Of a DNA stretch of 64,000 nucleotides, positions 51,596 to 64,000 are shown piece after piece. This DNA is from Neelides folsomi. Taxonomy: Eukaryota; Arthropoda; Collembola; Neelipleona; Neelidae. A model generated the notes under the pieces. The model saw only the letters and a program-made list of their open reading frames with translations, did not search any database and had not been told where the DNA came from. The position numbers and the translations under genes are program-made. The stretch spans positions 186,001 through 250,000 of the forward strand of contig JAQGBZ010000039.1 in NCBI GenBank assembly GCA_034687125.1, given 5' to 3'. The first letter of the stretch is position 1. Each line of letters begins with the position of its first letter.

Positions 51596-51901
51596 GACTT
51601 TGCACCTACAATTTTAACTTTGATAGAATTTTAATTAGATTGAGAAAATGAAAGAAGTCCAATGGTAAATTTCATGCCTACTGCCTATCTCAAACGTACT
51701 CTGAATGAAGGGCCCTTCGGGCAAAATCTAAATGTAAAGAAGAAGTTTTGAATCACACCGGCAAACCATTTACATGAGAAACACAGCAGAAAGGAAAGTT
51801 CAAATTGTGCTCGTGCGCTTCTCCATTACAAATTGGAATTTGCAATCATCGTCGTAAAGTTGTAATTGAAAAGTTAATTTAACTTTTTAATACTTCATAT
51901 A
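51596..51901. promoter_or_regulatory. Bidirectional promoter region RNF8/PHB1
   Basis: A 306-bp spacer between the divergent start codons. A GGGCCCTTCGGGC stretch at about 51710-51722 is the only GC-rich element in it and is close to palindromic. Shared promoter use is inferred from spacing. Confidence 0.45.
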
Positions 51902-53225
51902 ATGGCTGCTCAGTTCCTAACAAGAATGGGCCAACTTGGCCTTGGGGTCGCAGTTGTTGGAGGAGTTGTCAACTCGGCTTTATTCAATGGTAAAAATATT
52001 AAACTTTCATTTCCAGTCCGGACCCGGCGTCCTATACTCAATTCTTGCATCATACTTCAAACTAAAGATTTAGCTAAAGATTCAATATATTAATGTTAGA
52101 TAACTTAAATATTAATCGTAAATGTAAATTTCATTATTAATTAATGTATTTAATAAGATTGTTTATATTATTTTAGTTGACGGAGGTCATCGGGCTGTTA
52201 TTTTTGATCGATTCTCTGGAGTTAAGCCTGATGTGGTCGGAGAAGGAACTCATTTCTTCATCCCATGGGTCCAACGTCCCTATGTTTATGACATTCGAGC
52301 CAGACCAAGAAATGTCCCAGTCATTACCGGATCAAAAGATCTTCAAAATGTGAACATCACTCTGAGGGTCCTTTTCCGACCACTTCCCTCAGCCCTTCCA
52401 CATATTTTCTCGACGCTCGGAGTCGACTACGATGAGAGAGTTTTGCCTTCAATCACCAATGAGGTTCTTAAAGCAGTTGTTGCTCAGTTTGATGCCGGAG
52501 AACTTATCACACAGCGAGAACTTGTATCACAAAAAGTCTCAGAAGATTTGAACGAAAGAGCCACACAATTCGGTCTCATACTTGACGACATTTCCATTGT
52601 AAGATATTAAAAATTAAAACATTAAGAAATTTCAATTAATTAAACTTATAGTTTTACAATATATTTTATGGAGTGAATCACAACAAATGTTTATTTTGCT
52701 TCAATAGACTCACTTGACTTTTGGAAAAGAATTTACTCAAGCCGTCGAATTGAAACAAGTCGCCCAACAAGACGCTGAACGAGCCCGGTTTTTGGTAGAA
52801 AAAGCTGAACAACAGAAAAAGGCTGCTGTCATCTCTGCTGAAGGAGATTCTCAAGTATGTTTGCTCTATTTTTTATAATGATTTTTGTATACTTTATTGA
52901 TCGTATCCTTAATTTAATGTAATCGTCATTGCCATTCTTATTACTTTATTACATACTTTTTTATTTATGCCCAATGCCCGGATTGAATTTGTTAATTTGC
53001 TATGAAAAATATTGAGATGTAAAGTTATTAAAATGAATTTTTTCTATTTAGGCTGCCATTCTTCTTGCAAAGGCGTTTGGTGACGCTGGTGAAGGTTTGG
53101 TTGAGTTGAGAAGAATTGAGGCTGCCGAAGACATCGCTTACCAACTTGCGAAATCGAGGAACGTGGTTTATCTTCCCACAGGCCAAACGACTCTCCTCAA
53201 TCTTCCAACTCAACACGCAGGATAG
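51902..53225 (+). CDS. PHB1: Prohibitin 1
   Basis: Exons: 51902-51989, 52177-52598, 52708-52854 and 53052-53225, phases 1, 0 and 0; 276 residues (human 272). The N-terminal hydrophobic anchor ([20 protein letters not shown]) is followed by the SPFH domain with [40 protein letters not shown] and a C-terminal coiled coil ([20 protein letters not shown]). Prohibitin 1 forms ring complexes with prohibitin 2 in the inner mitochondrial membrane and stabilises new membrane proteins, working with AAA proteases. No oddity is seen. The PHB2 partner is not in the window. Confidence 0.96.
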
Positions 53226-55368
53226 AGATTTCAGACGAAAAAACCTTCTTAGCCTTTCATCTTGAAGTTCTTAAAGAGCTGTCTTTATAAAGTTACATTT
53301 ATACTATACAATATTAGTGTGCCTCTAGCTCATTATTTCTTGTTATTAAATTAAATACGAATTATATGAAGGAAGATTTCAATTATTCTGTCTTCATGAT
53401 ATTACAATGAGTAGTAAATGAATTTTTTTGATTTCCACACGTGATGAAATTCATTTTAATTCTCACTCAGACTTGAGACTCTCGCCATCGCCCTCACGGC
53501 GTCAAAAGCATCATCATCAAAATTTGTGCATATGGATTCCTCTTTGGAGGGAACTGACTCTCGAAACATTCTATTCATTTTCTTCTCTTGAGAAGTCGGA
53601 ATACTAATGAGCCTTCATAGGAGAATGGGGATGATGTGAGTGTGATGTCTAGGGTGTAGAGAGGTGCTAAGTGAGGAGCAAACAGACTGCCTTCTATATT
53701 CATTCGAGACAAGGAAGCTCCACTAGCTCCATATGTAGAATAAATAAATAAAGGATTCTCCTACAAGGAGAATTCAAGAGAAGGAGAGTCGTAAAAACGA
53801 AGTCACCAAACAATGGGGCTGAATAATAGTCAGTACCAAAAAGTACGTAGGAAAATTCCTCAAACATTATTTCACTTCACCACTCGGTATTATTCTTCAT
53901 AAAGGATTAAAACTCCTTCCTCAGTGTTAAAGTAGGACGTGTAGGACTAGTGGACTATGAATTTAAATTTATTTTTTATTATTCACTTGTCCTTATGGAC
54001 ATTTCATGCTGAATGCTGAATATGCACGTCGATTTTATCAACAAAAATGTTTAAGCTAAACAATATTTTTATTAGTCGTAAAGAAATCGCATTTATTTAA
54101 GGTCTACTGAAATTCCTATTAAAAACAATATAAATTCAATTATCACTATTTTCACTGTAGAAAGCGTAAGCTTTTACTAAAAATATCGTAAATAAAGTTA
54201 AATTTTCATATTTAAAAAATTAAATGAAAACTTATTTAATGCTACGTATTTACATACACATTATTTCTGATAAAAGGCCTACAAAATTAGCTATGTTTTA
54301 AAATTAACATTTAACAATTGCCAACTATAGTATTTAGTTTCAGCCGCTGATTAATTAATTACTAAAAGTAAGTGGTATGCATAATATGTGATCTAGAGTA
54401 AATTCTAATGTTAATATAATAATACGTCTTAAGAATTTAGCTCCTATATTTATAAATACATGGATCTCGGTTAGCGGTGAGATTACGAGTAGTTCGGGAG
54501 TGAGTTAGCGAGAAATTCATTTTAACGAAGTGTTGTAGTATTGAGATACGATATCGTTAGTTAGAAAACATGGCTTTAAACATACTGTTGTTAATTCTCG
54601 TATCAAGACGACGAGAAGATTAACTAAGGACCCTTACAAAGGTCATGTATGCACAATGCACATTTAAGACACTTTTTGGAACATGAAAAGTTTCAACATT
54701 CTTTTTCAGTGCGAGTCCCATCTTTATTTGCGGTTTGCCCGTTTTCTTGTTATTAGCTTTTAAGATTATTTATAATCAGGAGAGAAATTCCTCATAGTAT
54801 ACTTATTGTATGTAAATGACCACTAATGATTATACACAATATCCTAATTCCTCACGCACTTAAAATACACTCCAGGTCTAATAGCAAGTTTATAAACACT
54901 GATTACGGTAAACAATACAAGTTTGATATACAAGTAAACGTTATTAACAGGTATTAAGTAAATTCACACTATTTACAACACAGTGAGATTTTCTCTCCGC
55001 ACTTTTACTCTTTCACGTTCATTTGAAATGAAGTTGAGGGAGGGCAAAAGAAGTTCATTGTAATATTACACCTTAATGATTATTTGATTATTTACACGTT
55101 TACAAGTGTGCAATAATCCAACATTGCAATCGGTAATTTGTTTTACCTTTCTTTTGTCGGATTTTTTGAAGAATATTTTTATAACATCTTTTTACCGCAA
55201 TAAACCTTTTTGCATTAATTAAAGAACTATTCTATACTTATATGTTACATATTTGTACAATATAATACGAATACTCATCATTGTATACAACTCGTGGTGA
55301 ATTTAAAGGTACGTTTATTACAATATTTAATTTAATAATAATTATGGTTTAATTCATAGTTAAAAGTT
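53226..55368. other. Intergenic between PHB1 and Brachyury
   Basis: About 2.1 kb holding the 3' flanks of convergent genes. Mostly AT-rich; 53.4-53.9 kb is somewhat richer in GC. No ORF of coding appearance and no RNA gene identified. Confidence 0.55.
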
Positions 55369-58300
55369 TCAAGCGAGATGAGTCGTTGACTGCTGAGTTG
55401 GTGGTGTTAATGGAGACCACCGAACTGTTTCTGGAGTTTCTGCCGCAGGTCGATCCTGCGGTGACGTTCCATGAAGAGAAAAACTTTCCTGTCGTGGTTC
55501 CCCAGGAGATCCGCTTTGCGGATATGAACTCACATACCCTTCGAAACCCGGGTGGAAATGTTCGGGGAGTTGGGATGAGAAGGATGAGCTTCCTTGGTCG
55601 CTCTTACCATTCTCACCATTCCAGTAGCCGAAATGAACATTGCAGGGAGGAGCCCATGTTGTTCCACTACTTGATCCGCCCCAGACGCTTTCTCCACTTT
55701 CGTAATTTCCTGATTAAATTACCATTAATTAATTTAACAGAATTGACCATAAATGTAGTTCAATTTGAAGTATGTAACTTCTAATGCTAGCTATTAGTCA
55801 TAAGTCATAATTAATCAGTTTAATTTAAATATAGACTATAAAGTTTTATTTTCAAGTCTAATATGAAAACTATAATTTTCCTTTTACATGCCTATGCGTA
55901 AAAATTCCACAAGGATAAATCGGAGGCTAAATATTAGCGGTACTTGTGCTGGGTATTGGAGAATAATGTATACGGAAGAATTTCTATACTTATTTACTCA
56001 AACTATTTTATTTGACTTGGTTGTTAAAAAATATTCTTTGGGCTGCGGGGCCATTGGACTTTTAGAAAAGGTGCCGAAGTGTCTGCAGTGAATTCTACAC
56101 GTGTCCTGTCCTACTCAGGTGTTCATTTCCACAAATCTGAACAAATGAGAATTATGAGAATAAAGACATTCTCTTTTGTTCGACACCCCATGATGCCCAA
56201 AATTGCCCAAATACCTTAAAAATGCCTTAAACTTGTACTTTGGGCTCATATGTCATTTGTAAGCCTTTCTTGAAATTAACTCCCAAAGGTCTGATCGTAC
56301 AATGTGAGAGATAAATATACCTACTTACTTAAAAGTTACAAGTAAGTTATTTCTGAAAATACATAAGAGCTTCAAGTAATTGGAGACATCATAAATATTT
56401 TATCTCATTTTGAGCATACTGCATCTATTATCCATCTGTATATCTTCTTTAGCCATTAAAGGTCTTAATTAAAGAGCAATTAATTTTTCAAATATAGATA
56501 CCAGCGGAGTTAACCGTTTAATGTGACGTTTTTAAGCTAGCGGAGCAAATGAGAAGAGGAGATTTTGACTTTCACGACATTTTCTCTTCTTCGGATGGAG
56601 TCATGAAGAGTGGAAGGTGAGTTTTATGGTTCCTTCGGCGCCTTCTAATTAAAGGGGAGTCCTAATCAAGGAACCGCCTCTTCGCCAAACACTTAAACAA
56701 TCTCAATGGAGAACCCCATGGATGCATGTCAAACTCCCTCCGCCCAAAATATCCCTCGATCATCATTTAGACCCTTTGAATTTATTGCATATTCCTTCCA
56801 TGTTATTAATTAAATGCAAATAATTTCTTTTACATCCATTATCTCAATTAAAAGAAAATTAATAATTGTTAAACTTATATTCGAATCCTAAATATCATGT
56901 TAAATATTCTCATATTCACATATTATGCATTCACGAGATATCTATTACATACAGGTAGAATGTACCAATGCACGTATTCATACATGAATGAATTATTTTG
57001 ATGCATGAAACGGATTTCTTAATGAGTTAACTGGTTTCTATCAGAGTGCTTCTATCTTTTCCTACCCTTTAGGATAACTTTCATTATTGAGGATTAAAGC
57101 GAGCAAGGGAAAAAGAGCGAAGTTTGCCGGAGGTGTGAGCGAAGGATGAAAGAATCCATTAAAGGATCGTCGGCAATTCTCTTTTGAACTTTCGGTTGAT
57201 GCGGGGAAGCCATAAAAGATGAAATAATAAAAGAGAATCCTCCGAAGGGATTCCTCGGCGCCCGCCTTCAGCGCCTTACTGTCTATGTAAATCCTCGCTC
57301 TAACTGTTGACTCTTCTCCCTTCTATTTGCTTTGACACTCCGAGCGTGAAGTCCAAATTGCTCGTAAAACTCGATTCAATGACTCGTTTCGCGGTGTGGA
57401 AATGAAGACGTTCAAAAAATGAGGGCCACGAGCGAAAAACTCACCTGTCTCAGAACTCCTCGGCCGTTTCGTGGCTGTGGACCCAACTGGGACATATGGA
57501 AGACTCCGCTGGGCTCCACGCACTCCGCTACCCGCCTGATAATAAGGACTGCTGCTATGAATGTAAAAGGGAGTATCTGCAAAAAACAAATTCATTTCAT
57601 TAAATATCAATGATTTTGATCCAAATAATGTTTGGCTCTAATGAATTTAAAAATCATTTTACATTGCGATGGGTAAAATATTTCACGGTGGGATTCGGGC
57701 CGTTCTTTGGCATCGAGAAAAGCCTTCGCAAAAGGATTGTAGCGGATCTTCAAAGCTGTGACCTGTTGAAGGGTAAATTAAATAAATGTACAAATTTGGC
57801 TGTTTGATCTTTATCCATCTCGGATGGACAAATATGAATAAGTAAAGTATGTCTTCTGTACACACACAAAGTCAAATGAAGAACAAGAGCTTCTCTGCAT
57901 GTACGAGAATATTTATTTTGTGTTCCTTGACCAATTTAGGGGAAGAAGTGGGGGAAGATGAATGGAAATGCAAATTAGTTTTTCACACCTCTTCGTTCTG
58001 GTACGCAGTGACGGCGATGAATTGAGTGTCCGGCAGAGGATGAACAGTTGAGTACCTGTTCCCAGGATATCCCGGGTTTCGGAGATCGGGGCTCATCGGG
58101 GGTTCGGTCCCAACACGAACGATGTGAACTCGCGGTTCGTATTTGTGCAAAGAGTGGAGCATAATCTGTCATAACGTCAATGAATCATTTCAGTATCAAT
58201 AATCCTCATTGTTCGGACCTTCAGAGGGAATTTTTTAACAAGCTGTTAACTTGTAAACATTAAGCTATAAAACTCACTCTACATTCTTCATCATGTTTTT

Positions 58301-60593
58301 TAATTTTTATTATCTAACGTACAAACTGCCATAACTAAGATTGAAATATGATCATTTGGAGATATACGAGCAAATTGACTGATGACAGGGAACGGCAATT
58401 CATAGAATTGCTCATAATGAGCCAATAATTGTAATTCTGATTGTTGTATTGTAAACTCTATAACGTCCACGAGTTTGCATTCAATAAAATGTACAATACA
58501 CCGACATGATGACATGAACAATGATCGCTAAATTATTGCTGAAGTTTCTACTTAAACTATCAAAATGTCTTTGGATAATTCTTTTAATTGGACGAATATA
58601 ACTTGTTTTTATATATAAAAAAATCAATTTTTAATACTTTTTATCCACAGATATAATTACGTTATGTAAGATTAGAAATTGTAACTGCAATGGATAATTA
58701 GTATACTATCTGTAGAATGCTTGGTAATATCTTTAAGGAAGAATTCTAAAATGCTCACCTGTCCATTCCCATTCTGCTTATTCGTGAGTTTCACTTTATG
58801 GAAGGATACAATGTCCTTGGTCCAATGAGCTCCGAAATTCGGAGATTCTGGATGAATGTAGTTGGCTTGGGCTGGTGGTGACTCCGCCTTTCCTCCCGGC
58901 ACCCATTCACCATTCACGTACTTCCATCTAATCCCATCACAAACCCTCATTCCAGCGTTCATCAAAATTGAAGGAAAATAAAATAAAATTCACCTGTGAG
59001 AATCAATCTGCACAAACTCGAGGAGCACAGAATACATTGCATTTGGTACAAGTCCAGAAATGCGTATCCGAACCACTGGGAACATTCGCCTATTGAAAAT
59101 TCATTTAAAATTTTCTGGAAACCACCAATTTTAATTTAATAGGGAAGGGAAGTGCGTAAGGGAGATTGTATCAGTTAATACATGAGCGTAATAGGGTAGT
59201 TAAATCTATTAGTTGGGTGTGTGTGTTAATGACGGCTCTTGTTGGTGTAGGTCACTTGAGTTGATTAGGAGGAAGCCGCCAATTGCGGGCATCAGCGAGA
59301 GTCATTGTCACGATGGCGTGGAATTTCGAGGGGAATTATCGGGTTCGCGTTGGGTGGATAATAGGAAATACATCTAATTGCAGGCACGCGAATGAAAAGT
59401 CTCACCTCCCACTCTTGGTCACAATCATCTCGTTGGTGAGGAGATGGAACTTCTCCCACAACTCCCGGTCTTCGAGAAGGACCCTTGGGAGGGATTCTTC
59501 TTCTCCTCCTCCGCCGCCCGCAACCTCTGCCCCTGGAAGACAATCCTTGTCACATACACATACAACACCTGGCCATGGTTTTACAACCCACAGCTGGCGA
59601 AAGAGTAAAAAAGGAGAGTCCGAGGGGAAGAGATAATAACACCAGAGAGGTTTATGGAATGAAACCCTTTTTTTTCTATTTATGAAACTTCGTTTACTAC
59701 TTCCTAATTTCTTCCTAATTTCTTCTTTTCCCCACTCATTGTATACATATTCGGCCGCAAGGAAAAGAATCCATACTCAACCGCACCGCCTCAAATTACT
59801 CAAATATCACTTTTATTCCTTTTTATCTATTCTTCATCTCCTTTTCATCTTTCCCTACTTTTCAAAAGGTCTCTGACATAAAATTGTTATCTATAAAGCA
59901 TTTAATGGATTCGAAATAAAATATAAAACTTTCTGTAAGTGTATATGTAATAAAATATATGATATAAAAATATTCCCTCCCTACATAAAAAAATAAAAAT
60001 TAATTTCTACCATTATGAAATTATGAAATTTTTAAAAATCCTAAAGAATATATCAGAATGAAGTGAAACCATTTCCAACTAAAAATATATTTTTATATTT
60101 ACAAACAATACGGAGATTTTTATCGAAATTTTCATTAATATTCCTAGATTAAACATGATTGAAGAAACCCCTTTTTAATTTTTAAGATATTCGATCATTC
60201 ATGGACATTGAGAAGGGAGAATTAATAAAATTAAATTCATGAAATAATTTTACCTGATAAACTATGATGAGAAATCGGAGGTGGCACAGATTCAGACAAC
60301 AAATGATGATGTGGATGGACCGTTGGAATTTCATAGCCGGGCCAAAAGTTCCCATGAATTGAACTTTGATGATACATGTCGTACGGGACTTGTTCTTCTT
60401 CATGTGAAGATGTTAAAACATGCAGAGTTCCACCGCCACTTGTTTCATATGTCGGAGAACAACAATTGTATGGTCTTGAGACAGGAACAATACTTCCACT
60501 ATTGCTATTATTATTATTATTTGACTCTCCGCTGCTTATGATCACTCCTGTGGTTTTACTCTTCCCACCTTTCTTTCCACTCCCTTTCTGCAT
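55369..60593 (-). CDS. byn: Brachyury-class T-box transcription factor
   Basis: Eight exons: 60593-60254, 59532-59406, 59089-58994, 58927-58759, 58165-57989, 57762-57663, 57576-57445 and 55709-55369; all phases fit, 493 residues. The T-box DNA-binding domain spans about 132-327: [103 protein letters not shown] and [33 protein letters not shown] and [10 protein letters not shown] are Brachyury-like rather than Tbx2/6-like. An insert lengthens the loop before PDTQFIAV. The N-terminus has an Asn run (NNNNN); the C-terminus is Ser/Pro-rich and ends with [10 protein letters not shown]. In animals the factor specifies hindgut/posterior mesoderm. The largest intron, 1.7 kb, precedes the last exon. 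Confidence 0.93.
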
Positions 60594-63497
60594 ATTTTCT
60601 AAATAGCTCCGAAATTTTTCCTCAAACCCTTAGTTTTCCACCTTAGTTCACAAACCAATTTACCTGGGCAGTATTTACTGGGATGGTTTAATTACGATAG
60701 TACTCGTCATGTGGAAGAAGACGACTTTCCTCTCTGCGTGGGAGAAATGAAGTAGACGGAGTCTACCTGAAGACGTTGAGAGGTGATAGTACCTGTCGCC
60801 TCGCTCCTCCTCACCTGCCACTTCGCCCAATCCAATTGAGAGAAGAACCTGAGACTCCTATCTCAAGACATTGTTACAATCTCGTACACTCTTTCATCTA
60901 CACCATACACCATTTAATTCTCATTCCAGACAACGAGTCTTACCAATATATGAATGTACCTACGTACAAGTCTTTGTCAACGTTGATCAACTCAGAGGGT
61001 CTTGAATAAGAGAGAGTTATTGTCTGATAGCTCCTCGAACTGCTAATTATAATCATAAGCTTATTTGATGAGGAATTTTACTCTTTCGCAATGCTTAAAA
61101 TACGCATAAACTTCCTGAGGCAAAATTTGACTTAATGTTAGAGAACCAAATGTAATGTCCCAATATGCACCAATCGAGCATTGTGATCTCTCCGTGTATG
61201 TTTTAATGTTTATACTGCATCAGAAGATGATCAGATGGAGTTTAATAAATGTAGACATTTTTATTCAGCTCTTCACGGTCTTCAACACCTTTTTGTAATG
61301 TCGAGTATAGAATCATATGATTCTTCATTGTTGTTAAACCCCTCGTAACAGATTTCTTAACATCTTCACTACAAGTCTCTTTGTGGCCCAAAGGGGGTGA
61401 ATCGCCATTGAGCTCAGAAAACTCAGAACTATGTAAGTTTTATGACTCCATGTTTACTTTTAGGAATAAAGGGCTTTAATTTTCAGGACTATGTAGCTTG
61501 TTAAATATACTTTACATTGGTTTATTTTCATTTAAATAAAATTAAATATCTACAATTGTTGAACAGTATCGTAGTTTCATTATTTAACTTTGTTCTGATA
61601 CATATTTATTTGCCAATATCTATTCTATGTTCAATACATACTTAAGTAAGAATATTAGTATACTCTATGTTTTTGACTTGTATCATAAACTGTGCGATAC
61701 CGTTAGTAAACCCTAAAGACCATTATCAATATTTTATATTATTGCATGGGTTGAAAAATAAACGGAGTTAAAAAAGGATTTGAGGATCTTTTCTGAAAGG
61801 AAACTCCAAGTGGGGAAAAGTTATTAAATATTTCTGGAGGAAATGGATTGTTTTGAGGAAGATGATAAGAAGGCCCTTCATTGAATGGGAAAGGATAATA
61901 AACAGAGTAAGAGCAATAAAAGTCCGTCTGCAAATGAATAAGAGACAAAAGAGAGTGAAATTCGGATCTTGTGGGAGAAGATGCGGAGGATCGGAGAGAC
62001 CACACAGGAGCCGCCGTGCCCTCCACTCCTTTCAACTTCCCGAATCTACTCTATATTGTCGGGAGGCTGAAAGGGCCGAGGTCTCCTTTGGCCGTAAAAT
62101 GTTTATGGCCGTCGTTAGATTCCCTTGGCCCGAAGTATCCTTGTGGTAGCCCGCAGCCATTCGTCCACCTTCAACCCATCCTTCCATTAGACACAATTTG
62201 TCCATCAGCCCAGAAAAATCAAAATTTCTTATCACACCTTATTTCAATATTGTAACGTAGAGAATGACAAAATATTTGTACACACTTACATTTAGTTAAT
62301 AATGAAAGTGAAAGCACGGATTTTCCTTACATTTACTCTACACAAAATCATCTAAAGTTAAGAAAGTACTATATAATATTACTATTGGAAAGAGTAATTA
62401 AGAATGTTACAAGATTCTGAATCACTGAATCACTCTCTACCGTGTGGTACATTCATCTAAACGCCTAACTCGGGTTCATTGTCAGTCAGTTAAAGAAACG
62501 TTGTCAAAAATACTAAATTGTTTTTTTTCAAGTCCAAGCGGGTATGTATACAATCAATAGTTCAGAAGTTCAGATGAATTGGGAGGAGTCTGGGGTATTC
62601 CCACTTCGATTATGGGAATCTGTAATAACATTATGATATATCTAAAGTATAAACTACAAGAGAAGGCATTTAGGTATACTGTAAACATAAGCAGTAGGTT
62701 TAACATAAAATGTACCATGTGTTAATGTACCCTGTTTACGTATATTATTTGTACCTGTTTCATGTAGGTAAGAACGAATTGGTGTTACATGTTCATAGTT
62801 AATTTGTGATATGACATTGTGAATGATGTTCTTTCTAGTCATTCCAGTCTTACTGTAACTCTGTAACCTTTTACGTGAATTTAAACAAAATCTCAATTTT
62901 TCATAATTTTAAGGGTCGAATGTTAAGTCAATTATGATAAATATTATCAGTACAAATGAAAATCATTTGACCTTTAAGCGTTGAATCTTTTAGATAATCC
63001 TCCAGTAATACAGATAATACATAGTAAATGTATCTGCATATTATAACATTGTTTGTACTACATATTAAAGTATGTGTTTATAGGATGAAATTTAAAAATT
63101 TTATGCATTATATTAACCATTATCCAGTACTTACATTTAGTAGGTACATGTACAAAATACAGATAATAGTTGAAAAACAGACTGAATTTACCAATTCTTA
63201 TTTATATAACAAATGTGAAATATGACTACCGATGCATATAACTTTAATACTTTCTCAAATAATAATAATATATTTGTAATTTAAATGGATCATCGATTTT
63301 TCTCTTTGACTTCATTTTACAGGACAAGATAAGCAAATTCTTGGGTGAATAAGTAAAATTAAATTTTCCTTTGTGAAAAGAATTCCGTAGCTTCGAAGGA
63401 ACTTTAGTCTTTGAGAGAAGTTCCTTCGAGACTGAGCAAACCCCCTCAATTACTCCTAAGATCTTAATAATAAGTTGATTTGGTAGTTTCTTTAACC
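60594..63497. other. Intergenic between divergent Brachyury and DOMON genes
   Basis: About 2.9 kb upstream of both genes. A GC-richer stretch lies at about 61.7-62.2 kb. The ORFs across it show no coding composition on either strand. A perfect hairpin lies at 63393-63429. Expected to contain regulatory DNA for Brachyury, but no motif can be assigned. Confidence 0.5.
63393..63429. repeat. 12-bp perfect hairpin upstream of the DOMON gene
   Basis: TCGAAGGAACTT and AAGTTCCTTCGA are exact reverse complements around a 13-nt loop. The structure ends 69 bp before the start codon at 63498, so it may lie in the 5' UTR. Confidence 0.8.
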
Positions 63498-64000
63498 ATG
63501 ATGTCTTTCCCAAATCTCGTCATTGTGATCATTATCTCTTCTTGTTTCGTTCCCTTTTCATTTTCACGTGCTAAACAAATCCCCCTATTACATGGATTGG
63601 ATCAATTGAACAAAGAAGATTTCGACGCTTTCCAAGCGAACCGCCAATCTCAGACCATGAAAACTTCCGATCCAGACGCCTACATCATCTCATGGAATCT
63701 CAACGGCAAAACAAAGAATCTGGTAATTGAAGTTGTGGCGAAAACAACTGGATACGTAGGATTTGGCTTTTCTCCAAACTCAATGATGGAAAATGCTGAT
63801 ATCATAATTGGTGGAGTTGATCCAAGTGGAATCCCGTATTATGATGTAAGACCTCATTAGCGTAGCTAATTTAAACCATTTTGCATTTAGTCAATTAACA
63901 GGTGGACATAGTGCTCAATTTAAAATATTATTAAGGAAAACTAATAAAATCAATATTTTGTATTTTAGGGATACATTGGGAAAGACCACTTGCCGAATCC
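63498..64000 (+). CDS. DOMON-domain copper monooxygenase (DBH/MOXD1-like), 3' end outside window
   Basis: Exon 1 is 63498-63845, with a second exon from 63969 running past the window end. Signal peptide: MMSFPNLVIVIIISSCFVPF. A DOMON domain follows: YIISWNLNGKTKNLVIEVVA, TTGYVGFGFSPNSMMENADI, IGGVDPSGIPYYDGYIGKD. This N-terminal domain order is that of dopamine beta-hydroxylase and MOXD1/tyramine beta-hydroxylase-like enzymes, which hydroxylate phenolic amines using copper. The catalytic domains with their Cu ligands would lie beyond the window, so whether it is a true hydroxylase or another DOMON protein cannot be decided. The frame is also open upstream (63480) but only with a TTG start, so ATG 63498 is chosen. 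Confidence 0.75.

Noticed and set aside
54400-54700. Slightly less AT-rich island, possible ncRNA
   Set aside because: No promoter element, conserved motif or stable fold could be recognised by eye.
59292-59543. Arg-rich minus-strand ORF
   Set aside because: Shadow frame of Brachyury exon 2; the coding frame is the one with the T-box start LLEDRELW.

Overview
This is a eukaryotic nuclear window, most likely from an arthropod. It is AT-rich, its genes carry many GT-AG introns (mostly about 50-400 nt, a few of several kb), and it contains an Ala/Val-rich cuticle-type protein with a signal peptide. Meteorin, Brachyury and a DOMON monooxygenase gene beside standard housekeeping genes would suit a crustacean or another non-insect arthropod, but the species cannot be named from the sequence. 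There are no prokaryotic operons, no CRISPR arrays and no recognisable viral genes.

Layout. From 1 to 17 kb the window is gene-dense: the 3' part of an ER class I alpha-mannosidase (with a nested antisense gene in an intron), a small acidic protein, a basic coiled-coil protein, a Thr-rich membrane protein, a large Cys-rich multi-pass membrane protein, V-ATPase subunit e, a tail-anchored MSP/VAP-like protein, a Cys-rich secreted protein, mitochondrial inner membrane protease subunit 1 and a cuticle-type protein. From 18.8 to 24.8 kb the peroxisomal carrier PMP34 (minus) and mitochondrial Lon protease (plus) diverge from a 369-bp spacer. From 24.8 to 44.5 kb the only confident gene is a meteorin homologue (minus, 30.1-39.9 kb) with a 6.8-kb first intron; a candidate small secreted-peptide gene lies in that intron on the plus strand. 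From 44.5 to 53.2 kb there is an eIF4G-like protein with two MIF4G-type units (minus), then an FHA-RING ubiquitin ligase of RNF8 type (minus) diverging from prohibitin 1 (plus). From 55.4 to 60.6 kb lies a Brachyury-class T-box gene (minus), flanked by long non-coding DNA. The window ends inside a DOMON-containing copper monooxygenase-like gene (plus).

The genes are independent transcription units, not a pathway. Three encode mitochondrial proteostasis or inner-membrane proteins (IMMP1L, LONP1, PHB1), and two divergent pairs probably share promoter DNA (PMP34/LONP1 and RNF8/PHB1).

The less ordinary items are: a 162-bp direct duplication with one mismatch shared by two neighbouring genes; a foldback MITE with TA target-site duplication that fills most of a PMP34 intron; the tandem-MIF4G eIF4G paralogue; a T-box with an extended loop; a nested antisense gene; apparent 49-50 nt micro-introns; and a group of perfect palindromes in the meteorin intron. 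Exon joins were worked out by hand from splice sites, reading phase and protein-family similarity, without transcript data.
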